DNA from: Bacteroides sp.
GTDB taxonomy: Bacteria; Bacteroidota; Bacteroidia; Bacteroidales; Muribaculaceae
Direction: 5' to 3'
Assembly: GCA_014801955.1 (NCBI GenBank)
Contig: JAAVDE010000021.1
Location: 1-55,038 of the forward strand
DNA length: 55,038 nt
In this document: piece by piece, positions 43,911 to 52,790 of the stretch
Position numbering within the stretch: the stretch's first letter is position 1
Layout of the letters: the number at the start of each line of letters is the position of its first letter
Notes under the pieces: model-generated
Told to the model about the DNA's origin: nothing
Seen by the model: only the letters and a program-made list of their open reading frames with translations
Database searches by the model: none
Translations under genes and position numbers: made by a program

Positions 43911-45344
43911 ATGGAACTGTGGGACTACGTTCAGCAACCGTGGCTCTACGCCACTCTGTCGGCAACGTATGCCCTATCCATCATAACGGTAATTTTCGTT
44001 ATTATCGGTGAGAACCGTAACCCGGTCAAGTCATTGGCCTGGGTAACGGTTCTCATCCTTCTTCCGGCCATAGGCCTGGTGCTATATTTCTTTTTCGGAA
44101 GAAACCTGAAGAACAAGCGAATGATTTCGCGGCGCAACAAGCGTCGCCTCCGCCGCGCTATCAGGCTCCCCCGCCAGCCGCGGCGCCCGAAAGACCTGCC
44201 CGCCGAGAGCGAGCAGCTGGCCCGCCTGACCGAAACGCTGGTGCAATGCCCCTACTATTCGGGCAACAAGGTTGAGATTTTCAGCTCCGGCGCCGAAAAA
44301 TTCGAAGCGCTGAAGGCCGACCTGCTTGCGGCCAAGCAAACAATCAACCTGCAATACTACATTTTTGAAAACGATAAACTCGGCTGCGAGATTGCCCGGA
44401 TTCTGAAGCAAAAAGTCGCCGAAGGCGTTAAAGTCAGGGTTATCTACGACCACGTCGGCTCGTTTCATGTAGCCTCCGACTTTTTCAAAAGCCTCTGCAA
44501 AGCCGGAGTCGAGGCCTTTCCGTTTTTCAAGGTAACGTTCGTTGCCTTCGGCTCGAAAGTTAACTGGCGCAACCACCGCAAAATAGCCGTTATCGACGGA
44601 ACCATCGGCTACATCGGCGGCATGAACATCGCCGACCGATACATCGACGGTGGCAAGAAATTCCCCCTCTGGCGCGACTGCCACCTGAGAGTGCAGGGCC
44701 CGGCAATCGCCGCGCTCCACTATTCGTTTGCCCGCGACTGGAACTTTATGGGTCGCGAGCTGCTCGAGGAAACGCCCAATGGCGAACCGACGGGCAACGT
44801 AGGCATCCAGGCCGTTACCGGCGGCCCGATGAGCCAGTGGAACACCCTGGGCCAGATTTTCCTCCAGGCCATTTCCAATGCCAAGAAGCGAATTTGGGTC
44901 CAGACCCCCTATTTCCTGCCGCCCGACTATCTGGTCAAGGCGCTCCAGAACGCCGCCCTGGCCGGAGTGGACGTGCGCATCATGTTGCCGCGCCATAGCG
45001 ACTCGCGCATGCTCGGCTACGCCTCGCGCAGCTACTTTACCGAATGTTTGCGCGCAGGCATTAAATTCTATCTCTTCGAAGCCGGCATGCTCCACTCAAA
45101 GGTCGTTATCATCGACAACGACCTGGCAACCGTAGGCTCCACCAACTTCGACTTCCGCTCGTTTGAACATAACTTCGAGGGCAACCTGCTGCTCTACTCC
45201 GAGGAGCTGAACGAAAGCCTGCGCAACGTTTTTTTGAAAGACCAGGAGCAGTCGATGCGAATTACCGGCGACCTCTGGCGCCGCCGGCCCCTGATTCAGA
45301 AACTAACCGAGTCAACAATCCGCCTGCTCGCCCCGATTCTCTAA
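43911..45344 (+). CDS. cls: cardiolipin synthase (phospholipase D family)
   Basis: 477 aa. Two N-terminal membrane helices (about 13-60, LAWVTVLILLPAIGLVLYFFFG), then two HKD motifs. HKD1 is NHRKIAVIDGTIGYIGGMN (H-x-K-x4-D); HKD2 is LHSKVVIIDNDLATVGSTNFD. This is a bacterial Cls that condenses two phosphatidylglycerols at the membrane. It starts directly after the glyA stop and ends directly before the permease gene. Confidence 0.94.
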   Translation: MELWDYVQQPWLYATLSATYALSIITVIFVIIGENRNPVKSLAWVTVLILLPAIGLVLYFFFGRNLKNKRMISRRNKRRLRRAIRLPRQPRRPKDLPAESEQLARLTETLVQCPYYSGNKVEIFSSGAEKFEALKADLLAAKQTINLQYYIFENDKLGCEIARILKQKVAEGVKVRVIYDHVGSFHVASDFFKSLCKAGVEAFPFFKVTFVAFGSKVNWRNHRKIAVIDGTIGYIGGMNIADRYIDGGKKFPLWRDCHLRVQGPAIAALHYSFARDWNFMGRELLEETPNGEPTGNVGIQAVTGGPMSQWNTLGQIFLQAISNAKKRIWVQTPYFLPPDYLVKALQNAALAGVDVRIMLPRHSDSRMLGYASRSYFTECLRAGIKFYLFEAGMLHSKVVIIDNDLATVGSTNFDFRSFEHNFEGNLLLYSEELNESLRNVFLKDQEQSMRITGDLWRRRPLIQKLTESTIRLLAPIL

Positions 45345-46700
45345 ATGAACGAAACCCCAAAAGTCAAACTCGGCTTCATCGGCCTGGCCGCAATGGTCGT
45401 AGGCATGGTTGTCGGTGCCGGAATCTTCAACATTCCGCAAAACATGGCCGCCGACGCAGGCCCCGCAGCCGTGGGCCTGTCGTGGATAATAACCGCGATG
45501 GGCATGCTGCTGCTTGTCTTTACCTTCAAAACCCTCTCCGACTCCCGGCCGGAGCTCAACGCCGGAATCTATGAATATGCCCTGCGGGGCTTCGGCCTGC
45601 TGGCCGGCTTCCTGATTGCCTGGGGCTACTGGCTCAGCGCCGCTTTTGCCAACGTTGCCTACGCCGTTATGCTCAACGACGCCTTCGGCACCTTTTTCCC
45701 TCGGCTGCTATCCCACGGCTGGATAACCGTTGGCTTCGGCAGCGCACTCATCTGGATAATCTATCTCATCGTTATCAACGGCCTGAAAACCGCAAAGATA
45801 CTGACAACGCTGCTCGTCGGCGTTAAAATCTCAACCATCGGCCTGATTATCGTTCTGATGGTTATGAACTTCCGCATAGGAACGTTCAGCGCCGAGCTTT
45901 GGTCATCGCTGACCGACCTGGCCGGCCTGGGCGAGCAGGTGCGCTCAACCATGCTCGTGACCCTCTGGTGCTTCGTCGGCATCGAAGGCGCCACGGTAAT
46001 GTCGGGCCGCGCCGCGCGCAAACGCGACGTCGGGCGTGCCTCCGTTGCCGGATTCTTCTGCGCCTGGACGCTCTATGTCCTCGTTTCGCTCCTCTGTTTC
46101 GGCTGCATGGCCCGCGCCGAACTGGCGGGAATGAACAACCCCTCGGTGGCCTACGTTCTGCGCACGCTCTGCGGCGACTGGGGCTTCTACTTCGTAATCA
46201 TTTCCGTTATCATCTCGCTCCTGGGCGGCTGGCTCGCCTGGTCGGTGATCTGCGGCGAAGTCCCCTACTCCGCCGCAACCGTCGGCATCATGCCAGGTTG
46301 CTTCCTGCGCCTGAACCGCTACGGGATGCCAGCCCTGGGCCTGCTGGTCAGCAGCGTAATCATGCAGCTGTTTCTGATGCTCGTTGCTATGGCCGACGAT
46401 GTTTATCTGACCGCGCTTAACGCTACCGGCATGATGATTCTTCCCTGCTATCTGCTCTCGGGCGCCTACCTCTGGAAAATCGCCCGCGGCTCGCAGCGCC
46501 TGCTCGGAATCGGCTGCACTCTGTTTTGCGCCTGGATGATATATGCCGGCGGACTGAGCCTCTTCCTGAGCACCGCCCTTTTCTATCTGCTCGGCATCGG
46601 CTTCCATCTGCGCGCCCGCGTTGAACGCGGTCAGCCAATGCTTTCCCGCCGCTTGGCAATAGCAATTGCCCTCCTCCTCGCCCTCGCAATCATCTTCTGA
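45345..46700 (+). CDS. APC-superfamily amino acid permease/antiporter (ArcD-like)
   Basis: 451 aa, about 12 hydrophobic helices. The N-terminal GMVVGAGIFNIPQNMAADAGP in helix 1 is the substrate loop of the APA (basic amino acid/polyamine antiporter) group. FKTLSDSRPELNAGIYEYALRGFG and LWCFVGIEGATVMSGRAARKRDVGRA are also typical. Arginine/ornithine or lysine exchange is the likely function; specificity cannot be read. No arc genes are adjacent. It begins on the base after cls and is 15 nt before the sulfatase. Confidence 0.88.
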   Translation: MNETPKVKLGFIGLAAMVVGMVVGAGIFNIPQNMAADAGPAAVGLSWIITAMGMLLLVFTFKTLSDSRPELNAGIYEYALRGFGLLAGFLIAWGYWLSAAFANVAYAVMLNDAFGTFFPRLLSHGWITVGFGSALIWIIYLIVINGLKTAKILTTLLVGVKISTIGLIIVLMVMNFRIGTFSAELWSSLTDLAGLGEQVRSTMLVTLWCFVGIEGATVMSGRAARKRDVGRASVAGFFCAWTLYVLVSLLCFGCMARAELAGMNNPSVAYVLRTLCGDWGFYFVIISVIISLLGGWLAWSVICGEVPYSAATVGIMPGCFLRLNRYGMPALGLLVSSVIMQLFLMLVAMADDVYLTALNATGMMILPCYLLSGAYLWKIARGSQRLLGIGCTLFCAWMIYAGGLSLFLSTALFYLLGIGFHLRARVERGQPMLSRRLAIAIALLLALAIIF

Positions 46701-46715
46701 TAACTTCTTCGCTTT

Positions 46716-48257
46716 ATGAATAAGACGCTTTGCCTTCTTCCGGCACTCGCAACCATGCTCCCGGCTGTCGCAACCGCCGCCGATGAGCGGCCAAACATAA
46801 TCCTGTTCATGGTCGACGACATGGGCTGGCAGGACACCTCTGTGCCTTTCGCGCCGGACACTACGGCCAATAACCGCCTCTTCCTGACGCCAAACATGGA
46901 GCGCCTCGCCGCCTCGGGCATGAAGTTCACCAGGGCCTATGCGTCGCCAATCAGCTCGCCCTCGCGATGCTCCCTGTTTACCGGCGCCAACGCCGCGCGC
47001 CACGGCGTTACCAACTGGACTCTCAACCGCGACCAAACGACCGACGAACACAACGACACCATCGCCCCGGCCTCGGACTGGAACTTCAACGGCATTCAGC
47101 GCGTTCCCGGAATTAACAACACGTTCGTCGGCCCCTCGTTCGTTCAGGAGCTTAAAGACGCCGGCTACCACACCATCCACGTTGGCAAAGCCCACCTCGG
47201 CGCATTCGACACTCCAGGCGAAAATCCCCATCACTGGGGCTTCGAAGTAAACGTTGCCGGCAGCGCCATCGGCGGCCTGGCAACCTATCTCAGCGAAAAA
47301 AACTTCGGCCACGACGCTCAAGGCAACCCAACGTCGCGCTTCGCCATCGAAGGCCTCGAAAAATATTGGGGCACCGGCACTTTCGCAACCGAAGCCCTGA
47401 CGCTCGAAGCCATCAAGGCGCTCAACCGGGCAAAGAAATACAATCAGCCCTGGTTTCTCTACATGGCCCACTACGCCGTCCATATCCCCATTGACCGCGA
47501 CCCGCGCTTCTTCCAAAAGCACCTCGACCGCGGCCTGACGCCGAAAGACGCCGCCTATGCCTCGCTGATCGAAGGCATGGACAAAAGCCTCGGCGACATT
47601 CTCGACTGGGTTGACGCCAACGGCCAAGCCGACAACACCATCATCATTTTCATGAGCGACAACGGCGGCCTGGCCGCTGCCCCCGGCTGGCGCGACGGCG
47701 AAATTCACACCCAAAACGCGCCGCTCTCATCCGGCAAAGGCTCCCTGCTGGAAGGCGGCATACGCGAACCGCTCATCATTCGCTGGCCCGGCCATACAAC
47801 CCCCGGCTCCCAATGCGGCTCCTACCTGATGATCGAAGACTTCTACCCGACCATCACCGAAATGGCCGGCATAGACCCCCTGAAATCCGACCACTACGGC
47901 CACACCATAGACGGCATCAGCTTCGTTCCGATGATCGACGGCACAGGCGACACCTCCACCGACCGCGTCCTCATCTGGAACTACCCCCACGTCTGGGGAC
48001 TCTCCGGCCCCGGCATAGACCTGAGCTGCTCAATCATGAAAAACCAATGGAAACTCATCTATAACTACGCCGACCGCAGCAAGCAACTCTTCAATGTTGA
48101 AGCCGACATTGCCGAAACCACAAACCTGGCAGCCGAACGGCCCGACCTCGTCAACGCCCTCTCAGCCGAACTCGGCCAACGCCTGCGCGCCGTCAACGCC
48201 TCCCGCCCCACCGTCCGCTCCACGAACCTCCCCTGCCCCTGGCCCGACGAACCCTAA
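46716..48257 (+). CDS. secreted S1-family sulfatase, serine type
   Basis: 513 aa with a signal peptide (about 1-21). Metal-binding DD34-35 in NIILFMVDDMGWQD; the activation motif is SSPSRCSLFTG, with Ser80 at the formylglycine position (S/C-x-P-x-R). Serine-type enzymes need an anaerobic radical-SAM maturase (anSME), not encoded here. HVGKAHLGAFD, SDNGGLAA and GKGSLLEGGIREPLIIRWPG complete the pattern. It should desulfate host or dietary glycans outside the cytoplasm. No polysaccharide-utilisation (Sus) genes flank it. Confidence 0.92.
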   Translation: MNKTLCLLPALATMLPAVATAADERPNIILFMVDDMGWQDTSVPFAPDTTANNRLFLTPNMERLAASGMKFTRAYASPISSPSRCSLFTGANAARHGVTNWTLNRDQTTDEHNDTIAPASDWNFNGIQRVPGINNTFVGPSFVQELKDAGYHTIHVGKAHLGAFDTPGENPHHWGFEVNVAGSAIGGLATYLSEKNFGHDAQGNPTSRFAIEGLEKYWGTGTFATEALTLEAIKALNRAKKYNQPWFLYMAHYAVHIPIDRDPRFFQKHLDRGLTPKDAAYASLIEGMDKSLGDILDWVDANGQADNTIIIFMSDNGGLAAAPGWRDGEIHTQNAPLSSGKGSLLEGGIREPLIIRWPGHTTPGSQCGSYLMIEDFYPTITEMAGIDPLKSDHYGHTIDGISFVPMIDGTGDTSTDRVLIWNYPHVWGLSGPGIDLSCSIMKNQWKLIYNYADRSKQLFNVEADIAETTNLAAERPDLVNALSAELGQRLRAVNASRPTVRSTNLPCPWPDEP

Positions 48258-48259
48258 CC

Positions 48260-48985
48260 TTAGTGCCAGAGGGGGAGGTGGAGGCGCTGCCAGAGGGGGG
48301 CGGGGAGATGGCGCTGGAGGGTGCAGAGGAGTTGCCAGCGGAGGCCGATGATGGCGGTGCGGCGGGCGCGGAGTATGGCGCGGAAGATGCTGCGGCAAAC
48401 GGTTTGCTGGTCCATTTCGAGCAGGTAATGTTTGTTGTCGTCGAGCAGCGGGGTGCGGGTCCAGCCGGGGCGGATGTCAACGACCCGCAGCGGCAGTTTT
48501 TCTTTGTCGGCCAGCTGACGCAGGGCTTCAAGATAGGTTGAGTCGTAGGCCTTGGTTGCGGAATAGCATGGCAGGTCGCCGAGGCCGCGGGTGCCGGCAA
48601 TGGATGAAATGGCAACAAGGCGCCCCGCCGAGCGGGTGCGGCGGAAATAGCCGAAGGCGGCGCTGACCATGCGCGTAAAGCCGCCAACGTTGGTAGCCAC
48701 GGTTGCCTGCGGATCGCTTTCGCGCAGAATGCCCGAGCAATGGAAATAGATGTCGATTCCGCCCATGGTTTCAATCAGAGCAAGGAGCTTTTCGGCAGCA
48801 TCGGCAGCGGTTATGTCGATAACGGCGGTCTGCACCCGGTCGGGAGCGAGCTCGCGAAGGCGCCCGAGCGCTTCAACGTTGCGCCCAACGGCTCCCACCC
48901 GCCAGCCTTCGGCAATGAATCGCCCGGCAATATTGAGGCCCAGCCCGGAGGTTGCGCCGACGATGATTATTCTTTTCGGTTCCAT
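48260..48985 (-). CDS. short-chain dehydrogenase/reductase
   Basis: 241 aa from ATG 48985. Rossmann NAD(P) loop IIIVGATSGLGLNIA at the N-terminus, catalytic Ser in VAISSIAGTRG, and YSATKAYDS (Y-x3-K). A hydrophobic C-terminal tail follows. Substrate is unknown. Its -7 box TAAATTTG lies 5 nt from the ATG, so the mRNA should be leaderless. It is convergent with the sulfatase (2-nt gap) and divergent from the outer-membrane protein gene. Confidence 0.9.
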   Translation of the reverse strand: MEPKRIIIVGATSGLGLNIAGRFIAEGWRVGAVGRNVEALGRLRELAPDRVQTAVIDITAADAAEKLLALIETMGGIDIYFHCSGILRESDPQATVATNVGGFTRMVSAAFGYFRRTRSAGRLVAISSIAGTRGLGDLPCYSATKAYDSTYLEALRQLADKEKLPLRVVDIRPGWTRTPLLDDNKHYLLEMDQQTVCRSIFRAILRARRTAIIGLRWQLLCTLQRHLPAPLWQRLHLPLWH

Positions 48986-48990
48986 GTGTG

Positions 48991-48998
48991 CAAATTTA
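48991..48998 (-). promoter_or_regulatory. -7 box TAAATTTG, 5 nt from the SDR ATG
   Basis: The box is followed by CACAC and ATG, the spacing that predicts initiation at the start codon. Confidence 0.7.
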
Positions 48999-49010
48999 CG
49001 CAAAAATTAT

Positions 49011-49018
49011 TAACTTTG
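49011..49018 (+). promoter_or_regulatory. -7 box TAACTTTG, 5 nt from the outer-membrane protein ATG
   Basis: The box is followed by CGGAG and ATG. Back-to-back with the SDR promoter 12 nt away, so polymerases on the two strands would collide or share a site. Confidence 0.7.
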
Positions 49019-49023
49019 CGGAG

Positions 49024-49851
49024 ATGTTTCAACGATTATTCATACCTCTCATATTACTGATTAGCTCGGCTGCGGCGGCACAAGAGCCCGTGCGCCCGAT
49101 CAGCTCTGCCTGGATGGCCGAGGGGGGGTCATCGCATTTGGCCGACACCTATCTGAGCCGGTCGCACTACGGCGGCGCCCGCTACGGGCTGACCTATTCG
49201 CGCCTGCAGGCCATGAAGTCGCCGCTGGCGCGCTGGGTTCAGGGCTGGGATGCGGGCGTTAGCTTCAGCAGCGCGCGCAACCGCGCCGGCAATGCGCGGA
49301 TGCTTGGCGCCGGAATCGAGGGGTCGTGGCGCATGATGCGCCGCTGGCAACTCGCGGCAGGCTTCCAGGCGGGCATAGGCGGATACGCGGGCGTGGAGCT
49401 GGGGGCTCTGTATCTGAGCCGCAATTCCAACAATCCCGCGCAGGCAATCGCCGCCGCCGGCATCGGACCCGAAGGATTCGTTCAGTGGAGCGGAAAGCTG
49501 AAGCGGCTGCCGCTGGCAGTGCGCTGGCAGGTTTCGTCGCCGCTGACGGGCGTGTTTTTCTGTCCGGACTACGGGGAGCTTTACTATGAAATCCAGCTGG
49601 GCAACCGCTCCGACCTGGTTCATGGAGCATGGCCCGGCAACCGCCGCGCCCTGCGCTCGCTTCTGAGCGTTGATTTGAACTTCGGACGCTCAACGTTGCG
49701 GCTCGGCTATCGGTTCAACGGAGTGTCGGCGCGCGCCAACGGCATAACGTCGAGAAACATCAGCCACTGTGCGGTCGTCGGCGTCGTTTGCGACCTCGTA
49801 ACCATCAATCCACGAAACTGCGATGAAAAAACTGTTCCTGCCTGCTATTAG
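49024..49851 (+). CDS. outer-membrane beta-barrel protein, DUF3316-like
   Basis: 275 aa. Signal peptide MFQRLFIPLILLISSAAAAQ. The rest alternates polar and hydrophobic residues, with aromatic-rich strands (WDAGVSFSSAR, GAGIEGSWRMMRRWQLAAGFQAG, VRWQVSSPLTGVFF, TLRLGYRFNGVSA), as in small Bacteroidota barrels annotated DUF3316. It is the first gene of a five-gene unit with a peptidase and an ABC importer, so a surface or uptake role is likely. Its end overlaps the S41 peptidase gene by 29 nt. Confidence 0.75.
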   Translation: MFQRLFIPLILLISSAAAAQEPVRPISSAWMAEGGSSHLADTYLSRSHYGGARYGLTYSRLQAMKSPLARWVQGWDAGVSFSSARNRAGNARMLGAGIEGSWRMMRRWQLAAGFQAGIGGYAGVELGALYLSRNSNNPAQAIAAAGIGPEGFVQWSGKLKRLPLAVRWQVSSPLTGVFFCPDYGELYYEIQLGNRSDLVHGAWPGNRRALRSLLSVDLNFGRSTLRLGYRFNGVSARANGITSRNISHCAVVGVVCDLVTINPRNCDEKTVPACY

Positions 49852-50836
49852 TCTGGCTGTTGCCGCAGGGCTGACCGGGTGTCACCCAATCGAGGAGTTC
49901 CAGGCCGATAACCGGGGGAATTTCAATGCCCTCTGGACGGCGCTCGACGAGCACTATTGCTTTTTCGACGAAAAGGACATTGACTGGAATGAGGTGCGCG
50001 CGCACTACGAGCCAATGGTCAACGAAGGGCTGACGCAGCGACAGCTGTTTGGCGTTTGTGCGGAGATGGTTAACGAGCTGCGCGACGGCCACACGAATCT
50101 TTCCGCGGCCTTCGAAACGTCGTACTACCGCAACTGGTGGAGCGACTATCCGCAGAACTACGACGCACGTCTGATTGAGCAAAACTATCTCAACTTCGAC
50201 TACCATCAGCTGGGGGCGGTAACATTCGGCATACTGCCGCAGAACGTTGGCTACATTTCGATTCCGTCGTTCAGCTCCGGGCTGGGCAACGGCAATATAG
50301 ATTGGGTGCTGAACTCGCTGTCGACGGCCAACGGCCTGATTATCGACTTGCGCGATAACGGCGGCGGCTCCATGAACCTCGCTGAAAACTGGGTTCGCCA
50401 CTTCATCCGCGAGCCGCAGACCGTTGGCTACATGCTCCACAAGACCGGGCCGGCACACGATGCGTTTTCCGAGCCGTGGCCCATCACGTTCGAGCCGCTC
50501 GGCGGCAACAGCATGGTTTGGATAAAGCCGGTCGTTATTCTGACCAACCGGTCAACCTTCTCGGCGGCGAACTATATGGTGATGTGTATGCGCGCGCTGC
50601 CCAACGTTCGCCATGCTGGCGCAACGACCGGCGGAGGTGCCGGAATGCCGATGACGTGGGACCTGCCCAACGGCTGGAGCATCCGAATGAGCTCCGTTCG
50701 CGTAACTGACTCCGAGATGCGCTCGACCGAGGCGGGTATCGCACCTTCGCCCGGCTGCGCCGCTGACCTCGACCCGCAGCAGGCGCTGCTGGGCCACGAC
50801 ACTATGTTGGACCTCGCTATTTCCCTTTTGCAATGA
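49823..50836 (+). CDS. S41-family peptidase lipoprotein
   Basis: 337 aa. Lipobox LTGC (Cys20). The N-terminal part FNALWTALDEHYCFFDEKDIDW and ELRDGHTNL are typical of the Bacteroides S41 group with a short or missing PDZ. GLIIDLRDNGGGS and KPVVILTNRSTFSAANYMV carry the nucleophile Ser (in STFSAA), and GATTGGGAGMP closes the core. Target is unknown; periplasmic or surface location. It overlaps the binding-protein gene by 4 nt. Confidence 0.9.
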   Translation: MKKLFLPAISLAVAAGLTGCHPIEEFQADNRGNFNALWTALDEHYCFFDEKDIDWNEVRAHYEPMVNEGLTQRQLFGVCAEMVNELRDGHTNLSAAFETSYYRNWWSDYPQNYDARLIEQNYLNFDYHQLGAVTFGILPQNVGYISIPSFSSGLGNGNIDWVLNSLSTANGLIIDLRDNGGGSMNLAENWVRHFIREPQTVGYMLHKTGPAHDAFSEPWPITFEPLGGNSMVWIKPVVILTNRSTFSAANYMVMCMRALPNVRHAGATTGGGAGMPMTWDLPNGWSIRMSSVRVTDSEMRSTEAGIAPSPGCAADLDPQQALLGHDTMLDLAISLLQ

Positions 50837-51831
50837 AACTGAAACTGATTCCACTGCTGATAGCGGCGTGCTGCTCCTGCACCCACACGGTCAGCATCGA
50901 CACCCTCCCCGAAGACTTCTCAACCGAAGTTTACACTCCCTCGCACGCCACCGGCTTCAGGCTGCTGGCCTGCGACAGCGACTCAACGCTACTGGCCCTG
51001 GAGGTCTACCGGCCCGACACGATGAGGATTGCCATTCCCCGCGGGGGATTCGCGCAGTTGCTCTGCATGTCGTCGACCTACGTCGGCGCGCTGACAACCC
51101 TCGGCGCCGACAACCGCATAGTTGCCGTCAGCGGCAAGCAGTATCTGACCAACCGTCGCGTGGCCGAACGCGCGGCTGAGGTCGGCTACGAGGGTGCGAT
51201 GGACTACGAAACTCTGCTAGCAGCCAAACCCGACCTGGCGCTGATCTATGGCGTCGGGGGTGAGAGCGCCTTGGCCGCGAAGCTCGCGGAACTGAGCGTG
51301 CCCTACGTTTATATCTCCGACTTTGAGGAGCAGAGCCCGATAGGACGCGCCGAATGGATGGTTGCGCTCGGGGCGCTCGCCGGAGTTGACGGCACTGAAC
51401 GATTCGAGCAGATACGGCAGGCCTACAGGCCGGTCGCCGACAGCACGGCGGCAGTTATGATCAACGCCCCCTACTCCGGCTCCTGGTTCATTCCGGGCCG
51501 GGATAACTACATGTCGCAGCTGCTTCGCGACGCCGGCGCGCGACTGACGGCACCGCAGCCCGCGGGCTACGAAAGCCGGCCCATCGACCGGGAGCAGGCG
51601 CTGCCGGCGCTGGAGCAAGCCGACTATTGGCTCAATCCGGGTCAGGCGGAAACGATGGAGCAGGTTCGTGCGCTCGTGCCTCAGGCCAAGTTCGGCGGCA
51701 GCGTGTGGAACCAGACGCCTGACTTCTACGAATCGGGAGCGTCGCGCCCCGACCTCGTTCTTGAAGAACTGCAAAAAATATTTTCATCATCGGCGCCCGA
51801 CTCGATGCGCTATTTCAAACGAATCAGATGA
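50833..51831 (+). CDS. ABC importer substrate-binding lipoprotein (BtuF/FepB family)
   Basis: 332 aa. Signal peptide with a cluster of Cys (AACCSC, Cys14 or Cys16 lipidated). The type III binding-protein fold: GGFAQLLCMSSTYVGALTTLGADNRIVAVSGK, TLLAAKPDLALIYG, VPYVYISDFEEQSPIGRAEWMVALGALAG, and a closing YFKRIR. Family members bind cobalamin, heme or ferric siderophores. Which one is not clear; B12 or iron complex is the safe call. Confidence 0.88.
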   Translation: MKLKLIPLLIAACCSCTHTVSIDTLPEDFSTEVYTPSHATGFRLLACDSDSTLLALEVYRPDTMRIAIPRGGFAQLLCMSSTYVGALTTLGADNRIVAVSGKQYLTNRRVAERAAEVGYEGAMDYETLLAAKPDLALIYGVGGESALAAKLAELSVPYVYISDFEEQSPIGRAEWMVALGALAGVDGTERFEQIRQAYRPVADSTAAVMINAPYSGSWFIPGRDNYMSQLLRDAGARLTAPQPAGYESRPIDREQALPALEQADYWLNPGQAETMEQVRALVPQAKFGGSVWNQTPDFYESGASRPDLVLEELQKIFSSSAPDSMRYFKRIR

Positions 51832-52790
51832 AAAGAACCGGATGGCTGCTGAGCGCGCTGGCGCTGCTGATGGCGGTGCTGTTTGCCGCCGACGTCTGCC
51901 TGGGCAGCGTCGACATTCCGCTTCGCCAGGTTGTGCAGGCGCTCTTCGGCAGCGGAGTCGATGCCCGAACGCGCACCATCGTTATTGACCTGCGACTGGT
52001 CAAGGCCGCAACGGCGCTGCTTGCCGGCATAGCCCTCAGCGTCAGCGGCCTCCAGATGCAAACGCTGTTTCGCAACCCGCTGGCGGGGCCCTATGTGCTC
52101 GGCCTCAGCTCCGGCGCTTCGCTGGGCGTTGCTCTGCTGCTGCTGGCGGGCGTAGGCTCGTCGAGCGGTATTGCCGCGGCGGCAATGGCCGGTGCGGCGG
52201 CGGTTATGGGGCTGCTGCTCATAATCAACGAGCGCGTCAGAAACGTTATGACCCTGCTGATTTTAGGCATACTGTTTTCGTCGGCCATCGGCTCGGTCGT
52301 TCAGATTCTTCAATTTATGAGCCATGAGCAGGCCCTGAAATCCTACGTTGTCTGGACCATGGGTTCGCTCAGCGAAGTAACAGCGCCGCAGCTCGGCATT
52401 CTTGGCGGCTGCGTTGCCGCGGGGCTGCTGCTGTCGGTCGTAACGGCCAAGCCGCTCAACCTGCTTGAGCTGGGCGAGGTGTTCGCACGCTCGGCCGGAG
52501 TTGACCTTCGCCGCTCGCGGCTGGCGATACTGGCGTCGACCACTCTGCTGGCCGGGAGCGTAACGGCCTTCTGCGGCCCGATAGGCTTTATCGGCATGGC
52601 AATGCCCCACATTGCGCGAACGCTGACCGGAGCGTCGGACCATAGGGTTCTGCTCGGAGCCTCGGCGCTGGTCGGGGCATGCGTCCTGATCGGGTGTGAC
52701 ATCATTGCGCGCCGCTATCTTATTCCGATAAATGCCGTTACCTCTCTTGCGGGGATTCCGGTGGTAATCTACGTTGTTATAAAAAAATGA
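51828..52790 (+). CDS. FecCD-family ABC transporter permease
   Basis: 320 aa with about 9-10 membrane helices. Conserved LRLVKAATALLAGIALSVSGLQMQTLFRNPLAGPYVLGLSSGASLG and the cytoplasmic coupling loop CGPIGFIGMAMPHIARTLTGASDHR are diagnostic for BtuC/FhuB-type permeases. Inner membrane. Start overlaps the binding-protein stop by 4 nt. Confidence 0.95.
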   Translation: MKRTGWLLSALALLMAVLFAADVCLGSVDIPLRQVVQALFGSGVDARTRTIVIDLRLVKAATALLAGIALSVSGLQMQTLFRNPLAGPYVLGLSSGASLGVALLLLAGVGSSSGIAAAAMAGAAAVMGLLLIINERVRNVMTLLILGILFSSAIGSVVQILQFMSHEQALKSYVVWTMGSLSEVTAPQLGILGGCVAAGLLLSVVTAKPLNLLELGEVFARSAGVDLRRSRLAILASTTLLAGSVTAFCGPIGFIGMAMPHIARTLTGASDHRVLLGASALVGACVLIGCDIIARRYLIPINAVTSLAGIPVVIYVVIKK

